Assembly (NCBI GenBank): GCA_964194935.1
Contig: CAXMOL010000071.1
Span: forward strand, 1 to 22,238
From: JACZWZ01 sp964194935
Lineage (GTDB): Bacteria; Actinomycetota; Acidimicrobiia; Spongiisociales; UBA11373
Reading direction: 5' to 3'
Length of the DNA: 22,238 bases
The notes beneath the pieces were generated by a model. That model saw nothing but the letters and a program-made list of their open reading frames with translations, searched no databases and had not been told where the DNA came from. This document shows positions 1-6,407 of this stretch, in pieces (the first letter of the stretch is position 1; each line of letters begins with the position of its first letter). Position numbers and translations under genes: made by a program.

Positions 1-156
1 GCCGTCAGAGAAGGACTGGAAGTCACTCCCCATGTGGAGTCGAACCGCCGACTCATTGGTGGATCCGAAGACCGGGGCAACGAGCAGCACCATCAGTACT
101 GCCATCGTTGCCGCCAAGGTGAGCAGGACCGACCGCCCCCATCTAAATGACCTCAT
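1..156 (-). CDS. Partial gene for an exported or membrane-anchored protein (N-terminus only)
   Basis: The first 52 codons of a minus-strand gene that runs off the left edge of the window. The ATG at 156-154 has an AAGGGG ribosome-binding site about 9 bases upstream. The product begins MRSFRWGRSVLLTLAA, with a basic n-region followed by a long hydrophobic stretch (about residues 9-30). This is a signal peptide or signal anchor. After it come STNESAVRLHMGSD and a short remainder. Function cannot be called because the mature domain lies outside the window. The gene reads away from the tRNA-Arg fragment at 325-367 and therefore lies outside the cassette bounded by the tRNA repeats. Confidence 0.6.
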   Translation of the reverse strand, partial: MRSFRWGRSVLLTLAATMAVLMVLLVAPVFGSTNESAVRLHMGSDFQSFSDG

Positions 157-324
157 GAACGCCCCTTCATGTTCGCTTCGACCGCGCAGCCGTGCAACAT
201 TAGCCACGAATTCGAGGAGAGGTTGGCCCGCACCACCGGCGCCGCGTTCTCACTCCGATTCGTCTATCCACTCCCCTGAAACCGCCGGTGCGAGTACTCC
301 TATTCTCCGGCAGTTTCCATTGGC

Positions 325-367
325 GCGCCCTCGGCAAGAATCGAACTTGCGACACCCGGTTTAGGAA
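325..367 (-). repeat. Truncated tRNA-Arg 3' segment, candidate attachment site (left copy)
   Basis: These 43 bases are identical to 6252-6294. They correspond on the minus strand to the intact tRNA-Arg(CCU) from its anticodon loop to the 3' end plus one base. Identity stops at 368 (T versus A at 6295) and at 324 (C versus A at 6251), so the 5' half of the tRNA is absent and this copy cannot be a functional tRNA. A block running from the anticodon loop to the 3' end is the usual duplicated part when a tyrosine-recombinase element integrates into a tRNA gene. The orientation matches the intact copy, so the two form direct repeats around about 5.9 kb. No integrase is visible between them. Confidence 0.75.
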
Positions 368-447
368 TCCGTTTCGAGCGGAAGGGGAAAACAGAGATCC
401 ACTCGGAATCGCTGTCACTGCTTGGGATGTCAGCCGATTGGATAACC

Positions 448-472
448 CGGGATATCCCGACGTTTCCCGGGA
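448..472. promoter_or_regulatory. Palindrome pair upstream of the glucosidase, possible operator
   Basis: CGGGATATCCCG at 448-459 is a perfect 12-base palindrome. Five bases later TCCCGGGA (465-472) is a second palindrome sharing the same CCCG/CGGG half-sites. They lie about 190 bases before the glucosidase start. A binding site for a dimeric regulator is possible, but no regulator gene is adjacent and this is inference from symmetry alone. Confidence 0.25.
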
Positions 473-657
473 CGCTGTGTGGCTGGCGTGTGGTTGGTAG
501 GCCCGCGCCACCGGTCCACCACGCCACCGACCGACTTGGTGGCCGGTGCCTTTGTGTGAGGAACGCAACCCTCCCGCCCTGCCGGGGAGCCGATCTCACC
601 GGCGTGGAGGGTCGCCGAGATTCTGCGAGCATGTCACGACCTGACCGAGGCAGACCG

Positions 658-3324
658 ATGACTGATCGCACACCGACGATGACAGCCGAGCACATCCGGT
701 TGGCGGAGCGCGACGCTGGCGAAGCCGACTGGGAACTGTGGGGGCCCTATCTGAGCGATCGGGCGTGGGGCACCGTCCGCGAGGACTACAGCGCCGACGG
801 AACGGCCTGGGAATACTTCCCCCACGACCACGCCAGGAGTCGCGCGTACCGGTGGAACGAGGATGGGCTCGCCGGGGTCAGCGACCGGAGCCAGTATCTG
901 AGCTTCGGTCTGGCGATGTGGAACGAACGCGATCCGATCCTAAAGGAGCGGCTCTTTGGCCTGTCCGGACCGGAGGGCAACCACGGCGAGGACGTAAAGG
1001 AAGCGTACTTCCACGTCGACGCGACGCCGTCACACAGCTACCTCGAGTTCCTCTACCGCTACCCGCAGGCCGAGTTCCCCTACGGCAGACTCCTCGAGGA
1101 GAACCGCTCCCGCGATGCCTCTGATCCGGAGTTCGAACTGGCCGACACGGGGGTGTTCGACGAGGACCGCTTCTTCGATGTTCGGATCGCCTATGCAAAG
1201 GCGGCATCCGACGATCTGGTGATCCAGATTCGGGTGGCCAATCGCGGACCGGAGGCGGCGGTCTGTCACTTGCTCCCCACCCTCTGGTTTCGCAACACCT
1301 GGTCGTGGGGGTACCCGAATGGCCCGATGGGCGACGTGCCGGGGCGCCCGGTCATGTCGAGTGAACCGAGCCCAGAGGCCGGGTGCGGGGTCGTGCGTGC
1401 CGAGCACCCTGCGCTGGGGACCTACCGACTCTTTGCCGAAGGCTGCGACCGGTTGTTGTTCACCGAGAACGAAACCAACCGGACGCGGTTGTGGGGTGAG
1501 GCAAACGCTGCGCCGCACGTCAAGGATGCATTCCACCGCTTCCTCGTCGACGGCGAGGCGGACGCGGTCAATCCTGATGAATCAGGCACCAAGGCGGCCG
1601 CGCTGTACCGCCTGGCCCTCGCACCGGGTGAGGAGGTCACGCTCCGGATGCGGCTGACCTCCGGCACACCCACAGGGCCCTTCGAGGAGTTCGACGCCAC
1701 TCTCTCTGCCCGCCGGGCCGAGGCCGACGAGTTCTTCGAGACGGTCCATCTTCCCGGTCTGTCTGCCGAAGAGCGTCACGTCCAACGTGCCGCCCTCGCG
1801 GGGATGATCTGGTCGAAGCAGCTCTACTACTTCGATGTCGAGCAGTGGCTCGACGGCGACCCCGTCGGCCCGCGTCTCGCTGAGTCGCGAAAGATGGGTC
1901 GCAACCGTGAGTGGCGTCATCTCAACAACTTCGACATCGTCTCGATGCCCGACGCCTGGGAGTACCCCTGGTACGCCGCCTGGGATCTGGCCTTCCACTG
2001 CATCACGCTGGCCCGAATCGACCCCACCTTCGCCAAACGGCAGCTCGAGTTGCTCACCCGCGAGTGGTACATGCATCCCAACGGTCAGCTACCGGCCTAC
2101 GAGTGGGAGTTCGGCGGGGTCAACCCGCCGGTGCATGCCTGGGCCGTCCGGCGGGTGTACGAGATCGACGCCGAGTCGCGGGGAGCCGGCGACACCGAAT
2201 TCCTGCAACGCGTCTTCCACAAACTGCTGTTGAACTTCACCTGGTGGGTGAACCGTAAAGACGTCGACGGCAACAACGTCTTCCAGGGCGGGTTCCTCGG
2301 CCTGGACAACGTGAGTGTCTTCGATCGCAGCGCTCCGCTTCCCGGCGGCGGCCACCTCGACCAATCGGACGGCACCGCATGGATGGCGTTCTTCACCCTC
2401 GAGATGCTCGCCGTCGGCCTGGAGTTGGCGCGCACTGACGACGTCTATCAGGACCTGGCCACCAAGTTCTTTGAGCACTTCCTGTCGATCGCGACCGCGA
2501 TGAGCGCTGAAGACCATCGCCTGTGGGATTCCGACGACGGGTTCTTCTACGACGTCCTGCGACTTCCAGACGGAACGTCCAATCCCATCGAGGTCCGTTC
2601 CATGGTCGGTCTGATCCCGCTGCTGGCGGTGACGGTGATCGATCAGGAGGCCATGGAAACGATGCCCGACTTCGCCAGGAGGATGCACTGGTTCCTCGAC
2701 CGGCGCCCCCACCTCAGCGGCAACGTCGCCCGGATCGACGAACCGGGAAGCGAGCACCAGCATCTCGCATCGATCATCACCCCCGATCGGCTCCGGTCGG
2801 TGCTGCGCTACCTCCTCGACGAGAAGGAGTTCCTCTCGCCCTTCGGCATCCGATCGCTCTCTATGCATCATCGGGATCATCCGTTCGAACTCCGCGTCGA
2901 CGAACAGACTTTCGGGGTCGGGTACGAGCCCGGCGAGTCAACCACCGGGTTGTTTGGAGGAAACTCGAACTGGAGGGGACCGGTGTGGTTCCCGCTCAAC
3001 TACCTCATCATCGAAGCCCTGGAGCGATTCCACGATTACCTCGGCGACGACTTCACCGTCGAATGCCCCACCGGTTCGGGCGAGGAGATGACTCTCACAC
3101 GAGTCGCCGCCGACCTACGAAGACGACTGGTCGGGATTTTCCTCCCCGACGCTGCCGGAGTTCGACCATTCCACGGAGCCGAATCACCAGCCGGCCGGGA
3201 CCCGGCGTGGAAGGACCTCCTCCTGTTCCACGAGTACTTCCACGGCGATGACGGCCGAGGTCTGGGCGCGTCCCACCAGACCGGATGGACCGGACTCGTC
3301 GCCGACCTGATTGGGACCAAGTAG
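658..3324 (+). CDS. GH63 / MGH1-like glycoside hydrolase (annotated in relatives as glucosidase)
   Basis: An 888-residue cytoplasmic protein with no signal peptide. The N-terminal part has family-typical WGPYLSDRAWGTVREDYS, FPHDHARSRAYRW, LFGLSGPEGNHGEDVKE and PTLWFRNTWSW, covering a beta-rich N-domain. The C-terminal half (from about residue 380) is an alpha/alpha toroid hydrolase domain, with EYPWYAAWDLAFH near residue 433, GQLPAYEWEFGGVNPP near 475 and GNSNWRGPVWFPLNY near 767. Bacterial members are about 870-900 residues, so this looks full length. GH63-type enzymes are inverting hydrolases acting on alpha-linked glucose; the Asp of WDLAFH is the likely acid catalyst by family analogy. 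The exact substrate is unknown. ATG 658 is chosen because GAGG (647-650) precedes it by 7 bases; in-frame ATGs at 427 and 631 have poorer sites. It faces the glucokinase and gnd genes convergently. Confidence 0.88.
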   Translation: MTDRTPTMTAEHIRLAERDAGEADWELWGPYLSDRAWGTVREDYSADGTAWEYFPHDHARSRAYRWNEDGLAGVSDRSQYLSFGLAMWNERDPILKERLFGLSGPEGNHGEDVKEAYFHVDATPSHSYLEFLYRYPQAEFPYGRLLEENRSRDASDPEFELADTGVFDEDRFFDVRIAYAKAASDDLVIQIRVANRGPEAAVCHLLPTLWFRNTWSWGYPNGPMGDVPGRPVMSSEPSPEAGCGVVRAEHPALGTYRLFAEGCDRLLFTENETNRTRLWGEANAAPHVKDAFHRFLVDGEADAVNPDESGTKAAALYRLALAPGEEVTLRMRLTSGTPTGPFEEFDATLSARRAEADEFFETVHLPGLSAEERHVQRAALAGMIWSKQLYYFDVEQWLDGDPVGPRLAESRKMGRNREWRHLNNFDIVSMPDAWEYPWYAAWDLAFHCITLARIDPTFAKRQLELLTREWYMHPNGQLPAYEWEFGGVNPPVHAWAVRRVYEIDAESRGAGDTEFLQRVFHKLLLNFTWWVNRKDVDGNNVFQGGFLGLDNVSVFDRSAPLPGGGHLDQSDGTAWMAFFTLEMLAVGLELARTDDVYQDLATKFFEHFLSIATAMSAEDHRLWDSDDGFFYDVLRLPDGTSNPIEVRSMVGLIPLLAVTVIDQEAMETMPDFARRMHWFLDRRPHLSGNVARIDEPGSEHQHLASIITPDRLRSVLRYLLDEKEFLSPFGIRSLSMHHRDHPFELRVDEQTFGVGYEPGESTTGLFGGNSNWRGPVWFPLNYLIIEALERFHDYLGDDFTVECPTGSGEEMTLTRVAADLRRRLVGIFLPDAAGVRPFHGAESPAGRDPAWKDLLLFHEYFHGDDGRGLGASHQTGWTGLVADLIGTK

Positions 3325-3454
3325 CAGCCCCTCAAGCGGGCCCCTTGGCGTCGAATAGTCGTGTGCCCGACAGGCCGGGTGTCATTTTCACCTCTGGGTG
3401 GGTTGCACCGGCCAAGATCGGTACGCAAGCGCACCAAGCGAAAAGGGAGGCCTC

Positions 3455-3631
3455 ATGAAGGGCACACGAAACCCCCAACACTCCGTCCCTCCGGCGCCGA
3501 AGCAGCAAGCACGGCGAACCAAGCTCCGCCGACAAGCCACCGAACGAGACTTCCGGAATCTGCCGGAGACTGCCTCCGGACTAGTGATCGAGCCCCCCGA
3601 GGAAACGACCGGCGAGTACTACCTCGGCTGA
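3455..3631 (+). CDS. Small basic protein, 58 residues, unknown function
   Basis: The ATG at 3455 follows a strong AGGGAGG ribosome-binding site with 5 bases of spacing, which is the main evidence that this is a real gene. The product starts MKGTRNPQHSVPPAPKQQ, continues with a basic stretch (ARRTKLRRQATERDFRNLPE, about residues 19-38) and ends in an acidic tail finishing EYYLG. There is no signal peptide or membrane segment. It lies 130 bases after the glucosidase on the same strand and may be expressed from the same transcript or from its own promoter. I do not recognise the family. The basic centre would suit nucleic-acid binding, but that is speculation. Confidence 0.55.
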   Translation: MKGTRNPQHSVPPAPKQQARRTKLRRQATERDFRNLPETASGLVIEPPEETTGEYYLG

Positions 3632-3733
3632 GGGGGGCTCCGTGGACATCGAACTTCGAAGCGATCGGACTCCGACGGGGTGCAACTACACCCGGCAATC
3701 CGCGCCGAACACCCACCCACCGATGCTGGCAGT

Positions 3734-3746
3734 CCGCCTTTGGCGG
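3734..3746. terminator. Short GC hairpin between convergent genes, weak terminator candidate
   Basis: CCGCC-TTT-GGCGG forms a 5-bp stem and 3-base loop in the gap between the 58-aa gene (plus) and the glucokinase gene (minus). It has no T-run, so the call rests on position and symmetry only. Confidence 0.2.
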
Positions 3747-3756
3747 GCGTAGGCCG

Positions 3757-4500
3757 TCAGAAATCCTCAGCGGCGGCGAGGGCGGCACCGACGATCCCGG
3801 CATCGTTGCCGAGGGATGCGGCACGTATCGGCGTGTCGACGTGGAGATCGGCGCAGAAGCGATCGAACTCGGCGCTGATCCCCCCGCCGATGATGAATAG
3901 GTCTGGCCAGATGAGACGCTCCAGCGTGATGAGGAACTCCTCGAGGTGTCTCGTCCAATGACGCCAGCCCATGTCCTCGGCATTCCTGGCGCGTCCGGAG
4001 GCCAGTCGTTCTGCTTCGACACCGGCGATCACCAGGTGGCCATATTCGGTGTTGGGAGCGAGTACGCCATTGTTGAAGACGGCGGTTCCAATGCCGGTGC
4101 CGAGGGTCACAGTCACTACAACGCCGAGAACGCCCTGTGCGGCTCCGAAGCGGACCTCAGCAAGACCGGCGGCGTCGGCATCGTTGATGGTGACGACCGG
4201 TCGCTTCGAGAGACTGCTCGAGAGGAGCGTTGCAGCATCCAGACCTATCCAGGAAGGCTCGAGGTTGGCGGCGGTTCCGACGTAACCGCGCCGCACGACC
4301 CCCGGGAATCCCACCCCGATCGGGCCAACGGAGTCGAATCCACCCGCCAGATCGGAGACGGCCAAAGCTACCGAGTCGGGTGTCGCCGGTCGCGGAGTGG
4401 CGAGCTTCCTTCTTGGCTCTGTGAGGGTGCCGGTGCCGACGTCGACGGGGGCTGCCTTGATACCGGAGCCACCGATGTCCACTCCCATCAGGATCGTCAT
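3757..4500 (-). CDS. ppgK: Polyphosphate/ATP glucokinase, ROK family
   Basis: A 247-residue ROK-fold sugar kinase of the length usual for actinobacterial polyphosphate glucokinases, which phosphorylate glucose to glucose 6-phosphate with polyphosphate (often also ATP). Visible motifs are phosphate-1 VDIGGSGIKAAPVD (residues 7-20), the catalytic-Asp region INDADAAG (105-112, Asp107), phosphate-2 TLGTGIGTAVF (132-142) and NTEYGHL (150-156). A late IIGGGIS precedes the C-terminal helix. The Cys-rich zinc site of ROK repressors and NagC-like kinases is absent, and there is no N-terminal helix-turn-helix, so it is a kinase and not a regulator. It lies 60 bases after gnd on the same strand and is probably cotranscribed with it. 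Together with the glucosidase across the convergent gap it would capture released glucose. Confidence 0.85.
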   Translation of the reverse strand: MTILMGVDIGGSGIKAAPVDVGTGTLTEPRRKLATPRPATPDSVALAVSDLAGGFDSVGPIGVGFPGVVRRGYVGTAANLEPSWIGLDAATLLSSSLSKRPVVTINDADAAGLAEVRFGAAQGVLGVVVTVTLGTGIGTAVFNNGVLAPNTEYGHLVIAGVEAERLASGRARNAEDMGWRHWTRHLEEFLITLERLIWPDLFIIGGGISAEFDRFCADLHVDTPIRAASLGNDAGIVGAALAAAEDF

Positions 4501-4560
4501 GCTCGGTCCCGTGCAGCCGGTCCTACCAGGACCATCGCCAGCCCCCTGTGGGGCCGACGG

Positions 4561-5580
4561 TCACTTCCCCGGATCCTTCTCGGCATGGCCGCCGAATTGC
4601 TGTCGCATGGCGGAGAGCACCTGATTGGCGAAGTCGTCCCGGCCCCGACTGTCGTATCTCCCATAAAGCGCCGCAGACAGAACCGGTGCGGGCACCCCTT
4701 CCTCTACGGCACTGAGTACGGTCCACCTCCCCTCTCCCGAGTCCGACACCCGCCCGGCGAATCCGTCCAGGGACGGGTTCTCGACGAATGCGGTAGCGGT
4801 CAGGTCGAGTAGCCAGGAGGCAATGACGCTGCCGCGGCGCCAGACCTCGGCGACCTCCGGAACATCGAGGTCATACCGGTAGTTCTCAGGGTGGCGCAGC
4901 GGAGCGGTTTCCGCGTCGAACGCCCGGTCCTCGGCGCCGATGCCGGCGTGTTTGAGGATGTTGAGTCCCTCCGCATAGGCCGCCATGACGCCGTACTCGA
5001 TGCCGTTGTGCACCATCTTGACGAAGTGGCCCGCCCCGGATGGCCCACAGTGGAGATAGCCGTTTTCGGACGGTCCCGGCGCACCGGTCCTCCCGGGTGT
5101 GCGTTCGGCCGTCTCGACTCCCGGTGCCAGCGATTGAAAGATCGGGTCGAGATGAGCCACAGCGTCGTCATCGCCACCGATCATGAGGCAGAAGCCGCGC
5201 TCCAGTCCGAACACGCCGCCACTGGTGCCTACATCGAGCAACCTGATCCCTCTGTCGGCGAGGACAGCTGAGCGTGCCAGATCGTCCTGGTAAAAGGAGT
5301 TGCCTCCGTCGATGATGACATCACCCGGGTCGAGGTGTGCTGCGACGTCATCGATCACCTTGCCGGTGATACTGGCGGGCACCATCACCCACACGGCCCG
5401 GGGGGCGGTGAGGGTATCCACCAATTCCTCGAGGGTCCCGGCGCCAACGACGCCGTCGCCGACGAGTTGGGCAACGGACTCGGGGTTCACGTCATAGACG
5501 ACGGCCCGGTGGCCGTCACGGACAAGCCGGCGCACGAGATTCGATCCCATGCGGCCGAGGCCGATCATTCCCAATTCCAT
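4561..5580 (-). CDS. gnd: 6-phosphogluconate dehydrogenase (decarboxylating), short YqeC/GndA-like type
   Basis: This 339-residue enzyme converts 6-phosphogluconate to ribulose 5-phosphate and CO2 with NAD(P) reduction. The N-terminal Rossmann motif GLGRMGSN is at residues 7-14, followed by DGGNS (91-95), the substrate loop GTSGG (118-122) and catalytic GPSGAGHFVKMVHNGIEYG (179-197), in which Lys188, Asn192 and Glu195 match the family catalytic and binding residues. The length fits the short class (about 300-340 residues) and not the 470-residue Escherichia coli type. The ATG at 5580 has AGGAGA about 8 bases upstream. Asp30 at the end of the second strand (VVYDVN) suggests NAD preference, by analogy. 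It is the first gene of a two-gene unit with the glucokinase. No glucose-6-phosphate dehydrogenase or lactonase lies in the window. Confidence 0.92.
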   Translation of the reverse strand: MELGMIGLGRMGSNLVRRLVRDGHRAVVYDVNPESVAQLVGDGVVGAGTLEELVDTLTAPRAVWVMVPASITGKVIDDVAAHLDPGDVIIDGGNSFYQDDLARSAVLADRGIRLLDVGTSGGVFGLERGFCLMIGGDDDAVAHLDPIFQSLAPGVETAERTPGRTGAPGPSENGYLHCGPSGAGHFVKMVHNGIEYGVMAAYAEGLNILKHAGIGAEDRAFDAETAPLRHPENYRYDLDVPEVAEVWRRGSVIASWLLDLTATAFVENPSLDGFAGRVSDSGEGRWTVLSAVEEGVPAPVLSAALYGRYDSRGRDDFANQVLSAMRQQFGGHAEKDPGK

Positions 5581-5827
5581 ATCGCTGTTCTCCTGTCAGA
5601 TCAGATCGGTCAGCTTGACGCGAACCGAGTCGAGTAGGTCGTTTCATGCCGCAGCAGCCCGCCAGTCTGCCGAGGTAGCAGGTGAACTGGACGGGATCCG
5701 CCTCATTCGGTGATGCTCCGGGAACCTCCAGGTGGGGTGCCAGATGGGGATAGTGCCGGAAGGAGGTGTTGGGGTGGGGCAGACTTGCACAGCACGCCGC
5801 TGGTGGCGCCCGTCGGCGGCGAGACAG

Positions 5828-6091
5828 CTATGCGACCGAAGCCTTATCCGCCCCGAGGCGGTCCCGCAAGGCCGCCAGATCCTGCTTTGTCGGCGGGTGC
5901 TCGGGATCAAGCCAATGCTCTAGGGCTTCCTTACAGCTGACGTCGATTCCCGGAGTGCGCAGGAGCGCCAAGCACACCGCGGCGATCTGGAGATCGGTCA
6001 CATCGCCGTCCTTCCACACAGAATCGATCAGGGGAAGGAATGGGGCGAGACGCTCGTCGCCCAGCGTCCGGGTGAGTTCCAGTGTCGTCAT
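5828..6091 (-). CDS. Conserved-looking small helical protein, 87 residues, unknown function
   Basis: ATG 6091 is preceded by GGAGGT at 6-7 bases, and the longer open frame upstream of it lacks such a site. The product MTTLELTRTLGDERLAPF... is acidic and predicted all-helical (helices around residues 3-30, 33-45, 50-60 and 68-80). It has a Pro-rich turn (DPEHPPTKQD), one Cys, and neither a signal peptide nor a membrane segment. I do not recognise the family. It lies between the intact tRNA-Arg and gnd, at the tRNA end of the putative integrated block. It reads in the same direction as gnd but is separated from it by 247 bases with no gene, so it is probably a separate unit or the start of a long operon. 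Confidence 0.6.
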   Translation of the reverse strand: MTTLELTRTLGDERLAPFLPLIDSVWKDGDVTDLQIAAVCLALLRTPGIDVSCKEALEHWLDPEHPPTKQDLAALRDRLGADKASVA

Positions 6092-6251
6092 GTTCAGTAC
6101 CTCCGTCCTCTGCAACGGAAACCCGCGGTTCTTCCTCGCATAATTGTCAGGAGGGTGACAGTTTGCCCGGACCCTGCGAGGCCATCGGCAGAACCGTCGA
6201 GGCCGAACAGGGTTCGAAAGGTTCCAACCGTGCGCCACCCGCTGACCAACA

Positions 6252-6294
6252 GCGCCCTCGGCAAGAATCGAACTTGCGACACCCGGTTTAGGAA
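6252..6294 (-). repeat. tRNA-Arg 3' segment, candidate attachment site (right copy, inside intact tRNA)
   Basis: This is the right-hand member of the 43-base direct repeat shared with 325-367. It covers the tRNA from the anticodon loop to its 3' end plus one base. The intact tRNA is regenerated at this end, as expected when an element inserts at the 3' side of a tRNA gene. Confidence 0.72.
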
Positions 6295-6325
6295 ACCGGT
6301 GCTCTATCCACTGAGCTACGAGGGC
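6253..6325 (-). tRNA. tRNA-Arg (anticodon CCU)
   Basis: A complete 73-base cloverleaf on the minus strand. The acceptor GCCCTCG pairs with CGAGGGC, the D-arm GCTC pairs with GAGC, and the anticodon stem CCGGT/ACCGG carries the loop TTCCTAA (anticodon CCT). The T-arm GCAAG/CTTGC encloses TTCGATT. The discriminator is G and CCA is not encoded. A TACAAT box lies 8 bases upstream of the 5' end. Confidence 0.97.
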
Positions 6326-6333
6326 TTGCCCGG

Positions 6334-6339
6334 ATTGTA
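6334..6339 (-). promoter_or_regulatory. -10 box of the tRNA-Arg promoter
   Basis: TACAAT on the minus strand is followed by 8 bases and then the mature tRNA 5' end. This suggests transcription starts almost at the tRNA itself. No clear -35 element is visible. The hairpin CGGGTC/GACCCG at 6349-6368 lies just upstream, in the divergent gap shared with the lipoprotein gene at 6408. Confidence 0.5.
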
Positions 6340-6372
6340 GAAGCCGCCCGGGTCACCGCCGGGACCCGCTGG

Positions 6373-6378
6373 TAGCCT
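6373..6378 (+). promoter_or_regulatory. Candidate -10 box for the ZU5-like lipoprotein gene
   Basis: TAGCCT fits the actinobacterial TAnnnT pattern 29 bases before the GTG start, leaving room for the strong ribosome-binding site between them. There is no convincing -35. Confidence 0.3.
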
Positions 6379-6407
6379 CGAACTGCGACCCAGGGGAGGA
6401 AGCTTTA

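Larger units (their letters stand above)
157..657. other. Gene-free 500-base stretch with tRNA fragment and palindromes
   Basis: I find no credible gene here. Open frames through it lack ribosome-binding sites and resemble no known family, including integrases. It holds the tRNA-Arg 3' fragment (325-367) and a palindrome cluster at 448-472. It presumably also holds the promoters for the outward secreted-protein gene at its left and the glucosidase at its right. Confidence 0.5.

Noticed and set aside
427..657. Upstream extension of the glucosidase frame to ATG 427
   Set aside because: The extra 77 residues are low in family similarity, there is no ribosome-binding site at 427, and family members begin close to the MTDRTP/MTAEH region where GAGG precedes ATG 658.
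5644..5940. Overlapping small frames on both strands between gnd and the 87-residue gene
   Set aside because: They lack initiation signals and overlap the end of the better-supported 87-residue gene. The residue patterns are Arg- and Pro-rich, as in shadow frames.
6349..6368. Hairpin CGGGTC/GACCCG between tRNA-Arg and the lipoprotein gene as a riboswitch or terminator
   Set aside because: It is a 6-bp stem upstream of both divergent genes, with no T-run and no recognisable riboswitch core. At most it could be an operator.
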